Assembly (NCBI GenBank): GCA_016869335.1 | Contig: VGEJ01000021.1 | Coordinates: forward strand, 1-16,449 | Reading direction: 5' to 3' | Length of the DNA stretch: 16,449 bases | DNA from: Alphaproteobacteria bacterium | GTDB taxonomy: Bacteria > Pseudomonadota > Alphaproteobacteria > VGEJ01 | Part shown: one piece after another, positions 1 to 8,354 of the stretch | How the letters are laid out: each line of letters starts with the position of its first letter | Numbering within the stretch: position 1 is the first letter of the stretch | Notes under the pieces: generated by a model | The model's input: only the letters and a program-made list of their open reading frames with translations | Database searches by the model: none | Told to the model about the DNA's origin: nothing | Translations under genes and position numbers: made by a program

Positions 1-91
1 TCGCGCTCGCAGTGGTGCGCAGGGGGGCGCGCCGCGCCGCCGCGGCGCCGCCAATCTTGGGGGGCTCGCCAACCGCCATGCCTGCCACCAT
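1..91 (-). CDS. Possible 5' end of a leftward gene, cut by the window edge
   Basis: A leftward frame starting at ATG 91 (or at the in-frame ATG 79) stays open for 30 codons to the edge of the window. It would begin MVAGMAVGEPPKIGG and then become rich in Ala and Arg. I do not recognise the product. There is no strong ribosome binding site, and in DNA this GC-rich an open frame of 30 codons is weak evidence. It is listed because the 140 bp between it and purE would suit a divergent promoter region. It could equally be noncoding. Confidence 0.25.
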   Translation of the reverse strand, partial: MVAGMAVGEPPKIGGAAAARRAPLRTTASA

Positions 92-95
92 GAAC

Positions 96-111
96 GCGGG
101 CGCAAGCCCGC
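96..111. other. Short perfect hairpin with a GCAA loop
   Basis: GCGGGC at 96-101 and GCCCGC at 106-111 form a perfect 6-bp stem around GCAA, a GNRA-type tetraloop on the + strand. No T-run follows on either strand, so a classic intrinsic terminator is unlikely. It lies just upstream of the possible leftward start at 91. Its role is unknown. Confidence 0.35.
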
Positions 112-192
112 CGTCGGGATGTTGAGGAACGTTAACCGGACGTCGTTCACGGGTAGTTAACGCCGGCGGCGGCGCGGGGTGCACGCCTCCCC

Positions 193-198
193 TATAAT
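193..198 (+). promoter_or_regulatory. Probable -10 box of the purE promoter
   Basis: TATAAT at 193-198 is a perfect sigma-70-type -10 hexamer and stands out in very GC-rich DNA. No good -35 hexamer lies 16-18 bp upstream, so the promoter may depend on an activator. Transcription would begin near 205, leaving a leader of about 27 nt before the ATG at 232. The alternative ATG at 211 would be almost leaderless. Confidence 0.5.
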
Positions 199-231
199 CG
201 CGCGCGGTGCATGGCACAGGGGAGCCGAACG

Positions 232-723
232 ATGGTGGCAAGTGCGGTCGCGATTCTGATGGGCAGCCAGTCCGACTGGGAGACGATGCGCGAGGCGGCG
301 GCGCGGCTCGATGAGTTGGGCATCGCGCACGAGGCCCGCGTCATCTCGGCCCATCGCCGGCCGCACCGCCTGATCGAATACGTCGGAGGCGCGCGCGAAC
401 GTGGCTGCAAGGTCATCATCGCCGGTGCTGGCGGCGCCGCGGCGCTGCCCGGGATGGTCGCGGCGCTGACCACGCTGCCGGTGTTCGGCGTGCCGATCCA
501 GAGCGCCGCCCTCAACGGCCTCGACAGCCTGCTCTCGATCGTCCAGATGCCGCGCGGCGTGCCGGTCGGAACACTTGCGATCGGCAAGGCCGGCGCCGCC
601 AACGCGGGTCTGCTGGCGGCGGCGGTGCTGGCGTTGGGCGACGCGCGCGTTGCCGCCGCGCTCGATGCCTACCGCAGCCGGCGCAATGCCGCGGTGTCGG
701 AGGATCCGGCGGCCAAGCCCTGA
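232..723 (+). CDS. purE: N5-carboxyaminoimidazole ribonucleotide mutase (PurE, class I type)
   Basis: PurE converts N5-CAIR to CAIR in cytosolic purine synthesis, after PurK makes N5-CAIR. The 163-residue protein matches family length and shows GSQSDW (11-16), SAHRRP (39-44), AGAGGAA (64-70), GVPIQS, the [12 protein letters not shown] segment and KAGAANA. The start at 232 is preferred over the ATG at 211 because AGGGGAG (218-224) lies 7 nt upstream and a TATAAT box sits at 193-198. His41 aligns with the catalytic His45 of E. coli. Position 71, His75 in E. coli (AAHLPG), is Ala here, and the usual SAHRTP reads SAHRRP. No purK follows: the purE stop abuts the stop of the opposing COQ9 gene. The family assignment is certain; full activity is less so. 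Confidence 0.95.
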   Translation: MVASAVAILMGSQSDWETMREAAARLDELGIAHEARVISAHRRPHRLIEYVGGARERGCKVIIAGAGGAAALPGMVAALTTLPVFGVPIQSAALNGLDSLLSIVQMPRGVPVGTLAIGKAGAANAGLLAAAVLALGDARVAAALDAYRSRRNAAVSEDPAAKP

Positions 724-1353
724 TCAGGCGGCGCGGCGGCGCTGGCCTCGCTCGGCTCGCGCGCCGCCCCGGCGGGAGCGAAACCGTCCACGCACCTGTT
801 GGATGCGCAGGACATCGGCGATGCGACGGTCGAGAAAGGCCCACGTCGCGGCGCGCCCGGGCGAGTCATCGCTCAGCCAATAGAGGAGCGTGCTCGCGTA
901 TACCCCGCCCAAAAGCAAGCGCTTGGTATAAAAGCTGAAATCGGCCGAGCGGTCGCCGATCGCGTACCACATCGCATCGACCGTGCGATAGAGGCTCCGG
1001 GCGGAGCGCGATCCGTGACCCGGGAGGGCGAGGAGCGCGACCGCCCGGCGTACCGCCTCGCGGTGCGGCGCCTGCTGCTCGAGCCGGACACGAACCGCAC
1101 GCGCGATGCGCTCGCGGATCTTGAGCTCGGCGAGCGGCTCCTTCGCCAGCGCAGCGGTCATCAGCCGGTCGGCCTCGTGTGCGAAGAACTCGACAACCTC
1201 ACCGGCGCCGCCGGGAAACGCGAGGCGGGCTTCGGCTTCATTCAGGCCGGCGTCCGCCGCGGCGGCCTTGAGGCAGCGGTCGGTCCAGCCATCGAACGGC
1301 GCATGGCGCAGCGCCGCCGCCAGCAGCCGCCGGCGGCGCGCTTCAGTCGGCAC
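724..1353 (-). CDS. COQ9-family ubiquinone biosynthesis protein
   Basis: This 209-residue protein matches the COQ9 family, named in bacteria as the rpsU-divergently transcribed protein. Its members are TetR-like helical lipid-binding proteins that, in the best studied cases, present ubiquinone precursors to the Coq7 hydroxylase. Recognisable parts are the N-terminal helical region ([18 protein letters not shown]), the central [11 protein letters not shown] and [18 protein letters not shown] segments, and [12 protein letters not shown] near the end. The last 20 or so residues are unusually Arg-rich, a tail I do not associate with the family. The start is GTG at 1353, overlapping the end of def by 11 bp, so the two are probably translationally coupled. 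Its stop codon directly abuts the purE stop. Confidence 0.9.
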   Translation of the reverse strand: MPTEARRRRLLAAALRHAPFDGWTDRCLKAAAADAGLNEAEARLAFPGGAGEVVEFFAHEADRLMTAALAKEPLAELKIRERIARAVRVRLEQQAPHREAVRRAVALLALPGHGSRSARSLYRTVDAMWYAIGDRSADFSFYTKRLLLGGVYASTLLYWLSDDSPGRAATWAFLDRRIADVLRIQQVRGRFRSRRGGARAERGQRRRAA

Positions 1354-1906
1354 GCTGGGCCGCCTCGCGCTCGGCCGGGTCGTCGATGAGGTGGCGGAGC
1401 TCCGACTCGAACACCAGGAGCGACAGGTCGGTCATGCGCTGGGGGTAGAGAATGCCATCGAGATGGTCGCATTCGTGCTGGATGACGCGCGCGTGGTAGC
1501 CCTCGGCCACGCGCTCGATCACCTCGCCAGCGAGGTCGATGCCGCGATAACGGACGCGGCGAAACCGCGGCACCTTGCCGCGCAGCCCGGGGAGCGAGAG
1601 GCACCCCTCCCAGCCCAGTTCGAGCTCGTCCGTCAGCGCCTCGATCACCGGGTTCACGAGCACCGTGAGCGGCACTTCCTCGCCGCCGCCGCGCTCCTCG
1701 GCGATCAAGCCCGGGACCGAGAGGAGGACCACGCGGCGCGAGGCGTGCACCTGCGGCGCGGCCAGTCCGATACCTTCGGAATCGGCGAGCGTTTCCAGCA
1801 TGTCATGGACCAGCGCGGCGACCTGGGGATCGCGCGGGTCCGCGACCGGCGCAGCCCGCCGGCGCAGCACCGGATGCCCCATCTGGGCGATCTTGAGAAT
1901 GGCCAT
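1343..1906 (-). CDS. def: Peptide deformylase
   Basis: This metalloenzyme removes the formyl group from the initiator methionine of new proteins. All three family motifs are present in the 187-residue protein: GIGLAAPQ (45-52), EGCLS (100-104, metal-ligand Cys102) and HECDH (144-148, ligands His144 and His148, catalytic Glu145). The N-terminus [14 protein letters not shown] is typical of alphaproteobacterial deformylases and supports the ATG at 1906. A strong AGGAGG lies at 1930-1925, but 18 nt from that ATG, farther than usual. An ATT codon at 1915 is better placed but would be a very rare start. The gene is read away from rpsU and leads a def-COQ9 pair. It is not next to fmt. Confidence 0.96.
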   Translation of the reverse strand: MAILKIAQMGHPVLRRRAAPVADPRDPQVAALVHDMLETLADSEGIGLAAPQVHASRRVVLLSVPGLIAEERGGGEEVPLTVLVNPVIEALTDELELGWEGCLSLPGLRGKVPRFRRVRYRGIDLAGEVIERVAEGYHARVIQHECDHLDGILYPQRMTDLSLLVFESELRHLIDDPAEREAAQRAD

Positions 1907-2047
1907 GGCCGGAATATGGTCTTGCCTCCTGGTACGGTAAAGGCCAAAGCGGCGGGCGCCTCTTCCCTTCGCCGGGGCGCCGTGCTATCAACCCGGGCCG
2001 CCTCGCGTGGTAACCCGGCAATTCTGGAATGGGAGCCTGTCAGGCCT
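1907..2047. promoter_or_regulatory. Divergent def / rpsU control region
   Basis: These 141 bp separate the divergent def and rpsU starts and must hold promoters for both. TATCAA at 1986-1991 is a weak -10 candidate for rpsU, with no convincing -35. GGGAG at 2031-2035 is the best Shine-Dalgarno candidate for rpsU, 12 nt before its TTG. I see no clear terminator or riboswitch. Confidence 0.4.
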
Positions 2048-2248
2048 TTGCAAGTCACCGTTCGCGACAACAACGTCGATCAAGCCCTCAAGGTGCTGAA
2101 GAAGAAGATGCAGCGTGAGGGCATCTTCCGGGAAATGAAGCTGCGCAACCACTACGAGAAGCCGTCGGAGAAGCGCGCCCGCGAACGGGCCGAAGCGATC
2201 CGGCGCGCACGCAAGCTGGCGCGCAAGCGGGCGCAGAAGGAAGTCTGA
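2048..2248 (+). CDS. rpsU: 30S ribosomal protein bS21
   Basis: bS21 is a small basic protein of the 30S subunit. The 66-residue product begins (M)[20 protein letters not shown] and ends in a highly basic tail ([11 protein letters not shown]), as in other alphaproteobacteria. The TTG at 2048 is the only start that gives the family N-terminus, since this frame has no ATG or GTG at that point. The open frame extends far upstream of it, but only antisense to def and the COQ9 gene. A TTG start with a distant GGGAG suggests modest or regulated translation. It is divergent from def, and the COQ9 gene, usually its immediate divergent partner, lies one gene further on. Confidence 0.95.
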   Translation: MQVTVRDNNVDQALKVLKKKMQREGIFREMKLRNHYEKPSEKRARERAEAIRRARKLARKRAQKEV

Positions 2249-2277
2249 GTGTTGGCGGCCGCGGCTTGCCAGCGGTG

Positions 2278-2621
2278 ATGCCGCCGCAGGCGCCCTGGCA
2301 CGCCAATCCGCTGGTCGAGTGGCTGGCGCGCGAGGGCTGGCGGATCGGCGATCCGGCCACCTACTTCACGCACCTCTGCGAGCAGATCGTGGCTCAGCGA
2401 GTGCCACTCGCCCGCCTCGCCTGCCACATGCAGTTCCGTCATCCGCAGCTCGTCGGCCTCACCTACGCCTGGACGCGCACGAGCGCTACGACCACCGAGG
2501 TGCCGATCCGCCACGGGGTGGTTCGCTGCCGATCTGGCCGAGCCGCTGCGCTCGCGCGGGCACTTCCCGCTCGCCGGGATCGCCGAGCCGGCCGAGGCCT
2601 TCACGCCGGACGCCGGCGCCG

Positions 2622-2635
<14 letters not shown>
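2278..2635 (+). pseudogene. Adenylate/guanylate cyclase remnant with the catalytic core deleted
   Basis: The first frame, from ATG 2278 to about 2520, encodes a domain typical of the N-terminus of class III adenylate cyclase-like proteins in Rhodospirillales: NPLVEWLAREGWRIGDP, then LCEQIVAQRVPLARL and FRHPQLVGLTYAWTR. From about 2519 the next frame encodes DLAEPLRSRGHFPLAGIAEP and then AEAFTP, which resembles the extreme C-terminus of such cyclases, and stops at TGA 2633-2635. The catalytic domain, roughly 200-300 residues, is missing, and the two pieces are out of frame. This looks like a single internal deletion, with the junction near 2516-2526. Its end overlaps the end of pntB by 14 bp. 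Family recognition is from memory of conserved patterns. A new hybrid protein continuing in the first frame to 2694 is possible but unlikely. Confidence 0.72.
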
Positions 2636-4007
<1,372 letters not shown>

Positions 4008-4010
4008 GCG

Positions 4011-4307
4011 CTATCTCTTGGGCTTGGTCTTGAACATCGCCAGCATCCGTTGGGTCACCACAAAGCCGCCGGCGATATTGATGGCTGCGAGCACGATGGC
4101 GGCGAAACCGAGCCACTTCGAAAGGCTCGGGTCGGCCGGCCCGGCCGCGAGCAGCGCGCCGACGATGATCACACTGGAGATCGCGTTGGTCACCGACATG
4201 AGGGGCGTGTGCAGCGCGGGGGTGACGCTCCACACCACGTAGTAGCCGACGAAGATCGCCAGCACGAAGACCGTGAGGCGGAAGACGAAGGGATCGACCA
4301 GTTCCAT
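4011..4307 (-). CDS. pntAB: NAD(P) transhydrogenase subunit alpha, part 2 (membrane part)
   Basis: This 98-residue protein is the membrane portion of the alpha subunit, which is a separate polypeptide in many alphaproteobacteria (Rhodospirillum rubrum arrangement) but fused to the NAD-binding part in E. coli. It has three or four hydrophobic segments, including the FRLTVFVLAIFVGYYVVWSV stretch, the conserved TPALHTPLMSVTNAISS and a C-terminal KTKPKR. The start is ATG 4307 (MELVDPF), 2 nt after the pntAA stop. The frame is open further upstream, but that part only duplicates pntAA sequence. Confidence 0.95.
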   Translation of the reverse strand: MELVDPFVFRLTVFVLAIFVGYYVVWSVTPALHTPLMSVTNAISSVIIVGALLAAGPADPSLSKWLGFAAIVLAAINIAGGFVVTQRMLAMFKTKPKR

Positions 4308-4309
4308 GG

Positions 4310-5455
4310 CTAGCCTGCCCTGGCGAAGACCGGATGGACGACGGCGCCCTCGCGCGCCAGGCACGTCGCGCGCAGGATCTCGTCCTGCCAGTCGAGTGCC
4401 AGCGCGCCGCCGGTGCCGATCAAGGGGGCCAGGAAGTGGAGCAGATTGCGGGCATAGAGCTGGCTGGCATCGTGGGCGATGCGGCTCGGCATGTTGCGGT
4501 AGCCGACGATCCGGACGCCGTGGACGGTGACAACCTCATCGGGGCACGACAGCGCGCAGTTGCCGCCCGCATCGACGGCGAGGTCGACGATGACCGCGCC
4601 CGGTTTCATGTCCTGCACCATCGCCTCCGTGATCAGGACGGGCGCGCGCCGGCCGGGGATGAGGGCGGTGGTGATGACGATGTCCTGTTTCTTCAGCGTC
4701 TCGTGGATGAGTTCGGCTTGGCGGCGACGGAACGCCTCGTCCATCTCGCGGGCGTAGCCGGCGGCCGTCTCGCCGCCCTCGGTTCCGGCCACGGCGAGGA
4801 ACCTGGCGCCGAGGCTCTCGGCCTGTTCCTTGACCGCCGGGCGGACGTCGGTGGCGGAGACGATGGCGCCTAGGCGGCGCGCCGTTGCGATCGCCTGCAG
4901 TCCGGCGACGCCGCCGCCGATAACGAACACCCGCGCCGCCGGGATCGTGCCAGCAGCCGTCATCATCATCGGCAGCGCCCGGTCGAACGCCGCCGCCGCC
5001 TCGATTACCGCCCGATAGCCGGCCAGGTTGCTCTGCGAGGACAGCGCGTCCATGGTCTGGGCGCGCGTAATGCGCGGCAGGAACTCGAGTGCCAGCGCGG
5101 CGACACCGGCCCGGGCGTAGCCCTCCAGGAGCGCCGGATCGGCAAACGGATCGAGGAGGCCGACGAGGAGGGCGCCGCGCGGTACGCTCGCCAACTCATC
5201 GGGGCCGCCTTCCGCCGTAGTCAGCGGACGCTGCACCTTGAGGACCACGGCAGCGCCCTCGAGCGTCGCCCCTTCGTCGCGGGCGATCATGGCGCCGGCC
5301 TGGAGAAAGGCGTGATCGACGATGCCGATGGCTGTCGCCGCACCAGCCTCGACAGCCACTTCGGCACCGAGCGCGCAGAGCTTGCGGACGGTTTCCGGCG
5401 TCGCCGCGATGCGCCGCTCGCCCTCTCGCCGCTCCCGTGGCACCGCTATGCGCAT
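4310..5455 (-). CDS. pntAA: NAD(P) transhydrogenase subunit alpha, part 1 (NAD-binding)
   Basis: This is the soluble, NAD(H)-binding domain I of the split transhydrogenase, 381 residues long. It starts MRIAVPRERREGERR, the usual N-terminus of the alanine dehydrogenase/PntA fold. It contains ALSSQSNLAGYRAV (137-150), the Rossmann loop GGGVAGLQ (180-187) and SATDVR (200-205), whose Asp contacts the NAD ribose. The ATG at 5455 fits the family. The frame is open 20 codons further up, but those residues are not conserved. It is followed at once by pntAB and pntB, and it follows the cytochrome oxidase subunit IV gene by 115 bp with no obvious terminator between. Confidence 0.96.
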   Translation of the reverse strand: MRIAVPRERREGERRIAATPETVRKLCALGAEVAVEAGAATAIGIVDHAFLQAGAMIARDEGATLEGAAVVLKVQRPLTTAEGGPDELASVPRGALLVGLLDPFADPALLEGYARAGVAALALEFLPRITRAQTMDALSSQSNLAGYRAVIEAAAAFDRALPMMMTAAGTIPAARVFVIGGGVAGLQAIATARRLGAIVSATDVRPAVKEQAESLGARFLAVAGTEGGETAAGYAREMDEAFRRRQAELIHETLKKQDIVITTALIPGRRAPVLITEAMVQDMKPGAVIVDLAVDAGGNCALSCPDEVVTVHGVRIVGYRNMPSRIAHDASQLYARNLLHFLAPLIGTGGALALDWQDEILRATCLAREGAVVHPVFARAG

Positions 5456-5570
5456 AGCCCCGACGTGCACCTCGCGCCCGCGGGCGCCGCTCCGGCCCGC
5501 CGCCGTCGGTCGCAACCGCGCGCCGGCACCCGACCGGTGGCGGTCGCCCGGAACGCTGCGGTCCGAACGT

Positions 5571-5690
5571 TCAGAGAAGTGTCAGAGCCATCAGCACGAG
5601 CACCACGGCGACTAGGACGATCCCGGCGACCGTCAGCCGCGTGAAGCGGCGCCATGTGCTCTGATGCTCACTTGCGTCGATGTGGCTCAT
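5571..5690 (-). CDS. aa3-type cytochrome c oxidase subunit IV (39 residues)
   Basis: A 39-residue reading frame starts MSHIDASEHQSTWRRFTRLT and ends in one strong membrane helix (VAGIVLVAVVLVLMALTLL). A short polar head containing a W..F motif followed by a single helix is the plan of bacterial aa3-type oxidase subunit IV, a small accessory subunit of proteobacterial aa3 oxidases. It heads the pnt operon, an arrangement I recall from other alphaproteobacteria. No other oxidase subunit is in the window. A good promoter candidate lies about 50 bp upstream. The Shine-Dalgarno sequence is weak. Because the gene is so short the call rests on pattern and context; an uncharacterised single-pass membrane peptide is the alternative. 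Confidence 0.75.
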   Translation of the reverse strand: MSHIDASEHQSTWRRFTRLTVAGIVLVAVVLVLMALTLL

Positions 5691-5743
5691 TGTGCGCTCG
5701 TGCTGCCGACGTCGAAGACCACGGCCCCCCGGCCGCACGCCGT

Positions 5744-5771
5744 ACTATAGCAGACGCTTCCGCCCGATCAA
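5744..5771 (-). promoter_or_regulatory. Promoter candidate for the subunit IV-pnt operon
   Basis: On the - strand, TTGATC (5771-5766) and TATAGT (5749-5744) are separated by 16 bp, a good sigma-70 match in DNA otherwise very GC-rich. Transcription would start near 5737, about 46 nt before the subunit IV ATG at 5690. Confidence 0.5.
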
Positions 5772-5806
5772 TTGTGCGGCGCCTCCGGACGGCTGCCCTG
5801 CCGCGG

Positions 5807-5835
5807 TTGATTTCATGGGGCAATGCGGCTATCCC
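5807..5835 (+). promoter_or_regulatory. Promoter candidate for the zeta subunit gene
   Basis: TTGATT (5807-5812) and TATCCC (5830-5835) are separated by 17 bp on the + strand. The predicted transcript start, near 5842, leaves about 27 nt before the ATG at 5869. The -10 match is only partial. Confidence 0.4.
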
Positions 5836-5868
5836 TTGCCGGCGTTCGGCGTCGTACGAGGTTCCGGC

Positions 5869-6192
5869 ATGGCATCGTTCGAAGATCGCGAGAAGGCTCA
5901 CGAGGCGAAATGGGCGCACGACCGCGAGCTGGGCTTCAAGGTTCAGGCCCGGCGCAACAAGCTCTTCGGGCTGTGGGCAGCCGAGCATCTGGGCCTGGAA
6001 GGCGCCGCGGCCGATGCCTATGCGCGCGAGGTCGTGCGCTCCGACTTCGCCGAGCCGGGCGAGGAGGATGTGTTCAAGAAGGTGTCGGCCGACCTCAATG
6101 CCAAGGGGCTCAAGCTGTCGGAGCACAGGGTGCGCAAAGAAATGACCCGGCTCCTCGATGTCGCGCGCGAGCAGGTGATCAGCGAGAAATAG
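5869..6192 (+). CDS. F1F0-ATPase inhibitor zeta subunit (DUF1476 family)
   Basis: The 107-residue protein begins MASFEDREKAHEAKWAHD and contains RRNKLFGLWAAEHLGL, both hallmarks of DUF1476. In Paracoccus denitrificans this family is the zeta subunit, whose N-terminal helix inserts into F1 and blocks ATP hydrolysis, with a four-helix body behind it. The charged, helix-prone N-terminus is intact here. The start at 5869 has GAGG at 5858-5861, 7 nt upstream. The larger open frame upstream lacks family similarity. Its last 14 bp overlap the end of purB on the other strand. Its promoter region is shared with the transhydrogenase operon. The inhibitory role is inferred from the family. Confidence 0.92.
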   Translation: MASFEDREKAHEAKWAHDRELGFKVQARRNKLFGLWAAEHLGLEGAAADAYAREVVRSDFAEPGEEDVFKKVSADLNAKGLKLSEHRVRKEMTRLLDVAREQVISEK

Positions 6193-7492
6193 GCCCGCCC
6201 GGGCCGAACACGCGGGCGAAGATCGTCTCGACGTGGCGCAGGTGCGGCGCAAGGTCGAAGAGCAGCTCGAGGCGCTCCGGGGCCAGCACGGCGCTGACCT
6301 CGGGATCCCCGGCTAGAAGCCGCAGGAACGGCTTCTCGCCGCGCCCTGCCGCCATGGCGTGGCGCTGCACGATGCGGTAGGCGTGCTCACGGCTCATGCC
6401 CGCCTCGGTCAGCGCGATCAGCACGCGCTGCGAGTGCATCAGTCCGCCGCTGGCCTCGAGGTTGCGCCGCATCGCCTCCGGATAGACGACCAGGCGCTCG
6501 ATCAGGCCGGTCAGGCGGGAGAGCGCGAAGTCGAGCGTCACGGTGGCATCAGGCGCGATCATGCGCTCGACCGAGGAATGGGAGATGTCGCGCTCATGCC
6601 ATAGCGCAACGTCCTCGAGCGCAGGAACGACGGTGGCGCGCACCACGCGGGCCAGCCCGCACAGGTTCTCGCTCAATACCGGATTGCGCTTGTGGGGCAT
6701 CGCCGAGGAGCCCTTCTGGCCCGGCGCAAAGGGCTCCTCCGCCTCGCCCACCTCGCTCCGCTGCAGATGGCGAATCTCGGTCGCTAGGCGCTCGATCGAG
6801 CTTGCGATCACCGCTAGCGTGGCGAAGAACATCGCGTGCCGGTCGCGCGGGATGATCTGGGTCGAGATCGGCTCGGGCGCAAGCCCGAGTCCCGCCGCGA
6901 CGGCGGCCTCCACCCGCGGATCGACGTGGGCGAAGGTGCCGACGGCACCCGAGATCTTGCAGGTCGCGATGTCCGCGCGGGCGGCGCTGAGCCGGGTACG
7001 CTGGCGGGCGAACTCGGCGTAGGCGAGCGCGAGCTTGAGGCCGAACGTCGTCGGCTCGGCATGGACGCCATGGCTGCGCCCGATGCACGGGGTGTGCTTG
7101 TGCTCGTACGCCCGCCGCTTCAGCGCCGCCAACAGATCATCGAGGTCGCGGAGCAGGATGTCCGCGGCGCGGCTGAGCTGCACTGCCAGGCAGGTGTCGA
7201 GTACATCCGAGGAGGTCATGCCGAGGTGGATGTAGCGCGCCTCGGGCCCGACGTGCTCGGCCACGCTGGTCAGGAAAGCGATGACGTCGTGGCGCACCTC
7301 GCGCTCGACCTCATCGATCCGCGCGATATCAAAGGCGCCCCGCGCCCGCACCGCCCGCGCCGCCGCCTCGGGCACGACGCCGAGCCGCGCCTGCGCCTCG
7401 GTCGCCAGGGTCTCGATCTCGAGCCAGATGCGCAAACGCGTCTCGGGCTTCCACAGGTCGGCCATTTCCGGACGGCTGTAACGCGGTATCAC
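6179..7492 (-). CDS. purB: Adenylosuccinate lyase
   Basis: PurB cleaves SAICAR to AICAR and adenylosuccinate to AMP, two beta-eliminations in purine synthesis. The 437-residue protein has the superfamily motifs: TSSDV (93-97), [10 protein letters not shown] (138-147) with the catalytic His141, and the flexible-loop signature [11 protein letters not shown] (261-271) with the catalytic Ser. His68 in EVRHDV is also conserved. The start is GTG 7492, giving (M)IPRYSRPEM, the family N-terminus, with GGGGAG 8 nt upstream. The longer frame from 7594 overlaps the divergent DUF924 gene and is rejected. The stop lies inside the end of the convergent zeta gene. No other purine gene is adjacent. Confidence 0.97.
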   Translation of the reverse strand: MIPRYSRPEMADLWKPETRLRIWLEIETLATEAQARLGVVPEAAARAVRARGAFDIARIDEVEREVRHDVIAFLTSVAEHVGPEARYIHLGMTSSDVLDTCLAVQLSRAADILLRDLDDLLAALKRRAYEHKHTPCIGRSHGVHAEPTTFGLKLALAYAEFARQRTRLSAARADIATCKISGAVGTFAHVDPRVEAAVAAGLGLAPEPISTQIIPRDRHAMFFATLAVIASSIERLATEIRHLQRSEVGEAEEPFAPGQKGSSAMPHKRNPVLSENLCGLARVVRATVVPALEDVALWHERDISHSSVERMIAPDATVTLDFALSRLTGLIERLVVYPEAMRRNLEASGGLMHSQRVLIALTEAGMSREHAYRIVQRHAMAAGRGEKPFLRLLAGDPEVSAVLAPERLELLFDLAPHLRHVETIFARVFGPGGPISR

Positions 7493-7568
7493 GGGTCGGC
7501 TCCCCGGGGGTCGACCCGGCTCTTGTAGCACATCGCGCTGGGCGCGGTTCCGCTGTAGCCTGTCCGGC

Positions 7569-8159
7569 ATGAACGAGCCTGCCAGCGCCCGCATCGCCGC
7601 AATCCTCGACTTCTGGTTCGAGCGGCGCTCGCCCGACGACTACGGCAGATTCCGCCGGGCGTGGTTCGAGAAGAACCCGGCGTTCGACCAGATCGTGCGC
7701 GAGCGTTTCCTCGGCGACCATGAGCGTGCCTGCGCCGGCACGTTGCGGTCCTGGCTGGAGACCGCCGAGGGCTGCCTCGCGCTCGTCATTCTGCTTGATC
7801 AGTTCTCGCGCAACATGTTCCGGGACGATCCGCGCGCCTTCGCCATGGATGCGGCGGCGCTCGCGGTGGCGAGCCACGCGGTCGGCCGCGGCCACGATGC
7901 GGCGCTGCCGCCACTCGCCGCCTCGTTCCTCTACATGCCCTACATGCACAGCGAACAGATTGAGGATCACGACACCTGCTTCGCGCTGATGGACCGGCTG
8001 CCCGCGGGCGAGGCCTTCGAGGGGTACCGGAAGGCCGCGCGCGATCATCGCCACATCATCGCCCGCTTCGGCCGCTTCCCGCACCGCAACGCGGTGCTCG
8101 AACGCGAGACGACCGTGGAAGAAGCCGCGTTCCTGAAGGAGTCCGGCTCGTGGTTCTAG
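7569..8159 (+). CDS. DUF924 family protein
   Basis: This 196-residue soluble, probably all-helical protein belongs to DUF924, an uncharacterised family with a TPR-like fold. Family marks are ILDFWFE near the start, the LDQFSRNMFRDDPRAFAMDA segment (about 77-96), FLYMPYMHSE (about 119-128), the HRHIIARFGRFPHRN segment (about 159-173) and the C-terminal EEAAFLKESGSWF. No catalytic activity is established for the family that I know of. It is divergent from purB across 76 bp. The Shine-Dalgarno sequence is weak. It is complete, with no sign of damage. Confidence 0.92.
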   Translation: MNEPASARIAAILDFWFERRSPDDYGRFRRAWFEKNPAFDQIVRERFLGDHERACAGTLRSWLETAEGCLALVILLDQFSRNMFRDDPRAFAMDAAALAVASHAVGRGHDAALPPLAASFLYMPYMHSEQIEDHDTCFALMDRLPAGEAFEGYRKAARDHRHIIARFGRFPHRNAVLERETTVEEAAFLKESGSWF

Positions 8160-8161
8160 TA

Positions 8162-8328
8162 CCCGCTTTCGCGGGAGCGGGATTCGTGATTCAGCATAGG
8201 GATGTTTCCCGATGGGAGAAAAGTTCGGCTTCGGCCGAAGGAGCGCCCCGAGCTGGAAGCTCGGGTTGCGCTGGTCGCCAGCTGCAACAGAACCGCAACG
8301 CCTTTCTCCTGGACCGCGGCAACGGTCC
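8162..8328. other. Cluster of six tandem hairpins in an intergenic gap
   Basis: Read on the + strand, these inverted repeats follow one another: CCCGC/GCGGG (8162-8175); GGGA/TCCC (8199-8210); TTCGGC/GCCGAA around TTCG (8224-8239); CCCGAGCT/AGCTCGGG around GGA (8247-8265); about 10 bp with one bulge, GTTGCGCTGG/CCAGC-T-GCAAC (8265-8288); GGACCG/CGGTCC (8311-8328). GGAGAAA (8215-8221) can pair with TTTCTCC (8303-8309), closing hairpins three to five into a multibranch structure. The first hairpin, directly after the DUF924 stop, resembles the CGCGAAAGCGGG dispersed repeats common in proteobacteria. It could be a palindromic repeat element or a structured small RNA on either strand. I match it to no named RNA family. 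Confidence 0.6.
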
Positions 8329-8344
8329 ATCAGAAGCCCCTTGG

Positions 8345-8354
8345 TACACGTGTA
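8345..8354. promoter_or_regulatory. Perfect 10-bp palindrome TACACGTGTA
   Basis: TACACGTGTA is a perfect palindrome in a noncoding stretch. A second palindrome, ACTAG-G-CTAGT, lies at 8375-8385. Either could bind a dimeric regulator, but no target promoter is evident nearby, as both flanking genes end here. Chance is possible. Confidence 0.25.

Noticed and set aside
132..160. Possible CtrA site (TTAA pairs) upstream of purE
   Set aside because: The spacing between the TTAA half-sites is 21 bp, not the 7 bp of the CtrA consensus.
1106..2047. Long rightward open frame running into rpsU (380 residues in all)
   Set aside because: The part before 2048 is antisense to def and the COQ9 gene and has no family similarity. 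Only the end is real, as rpsU.
7508..7517. GGGTCGACCC palindrome between purB and the DUF924 gene
   Set aside because: It is only 10 bp in GC-rich DNA and no promoter elements could be aligned with it, so it is not called an operator.
7493..7594. N-terminal extension of purB to ATG 7594
   Set aside because: It would overlap the start of the divergent DUF924 gene, is not conserved, and a GTG with a good ribosome binding site lies at 7492.
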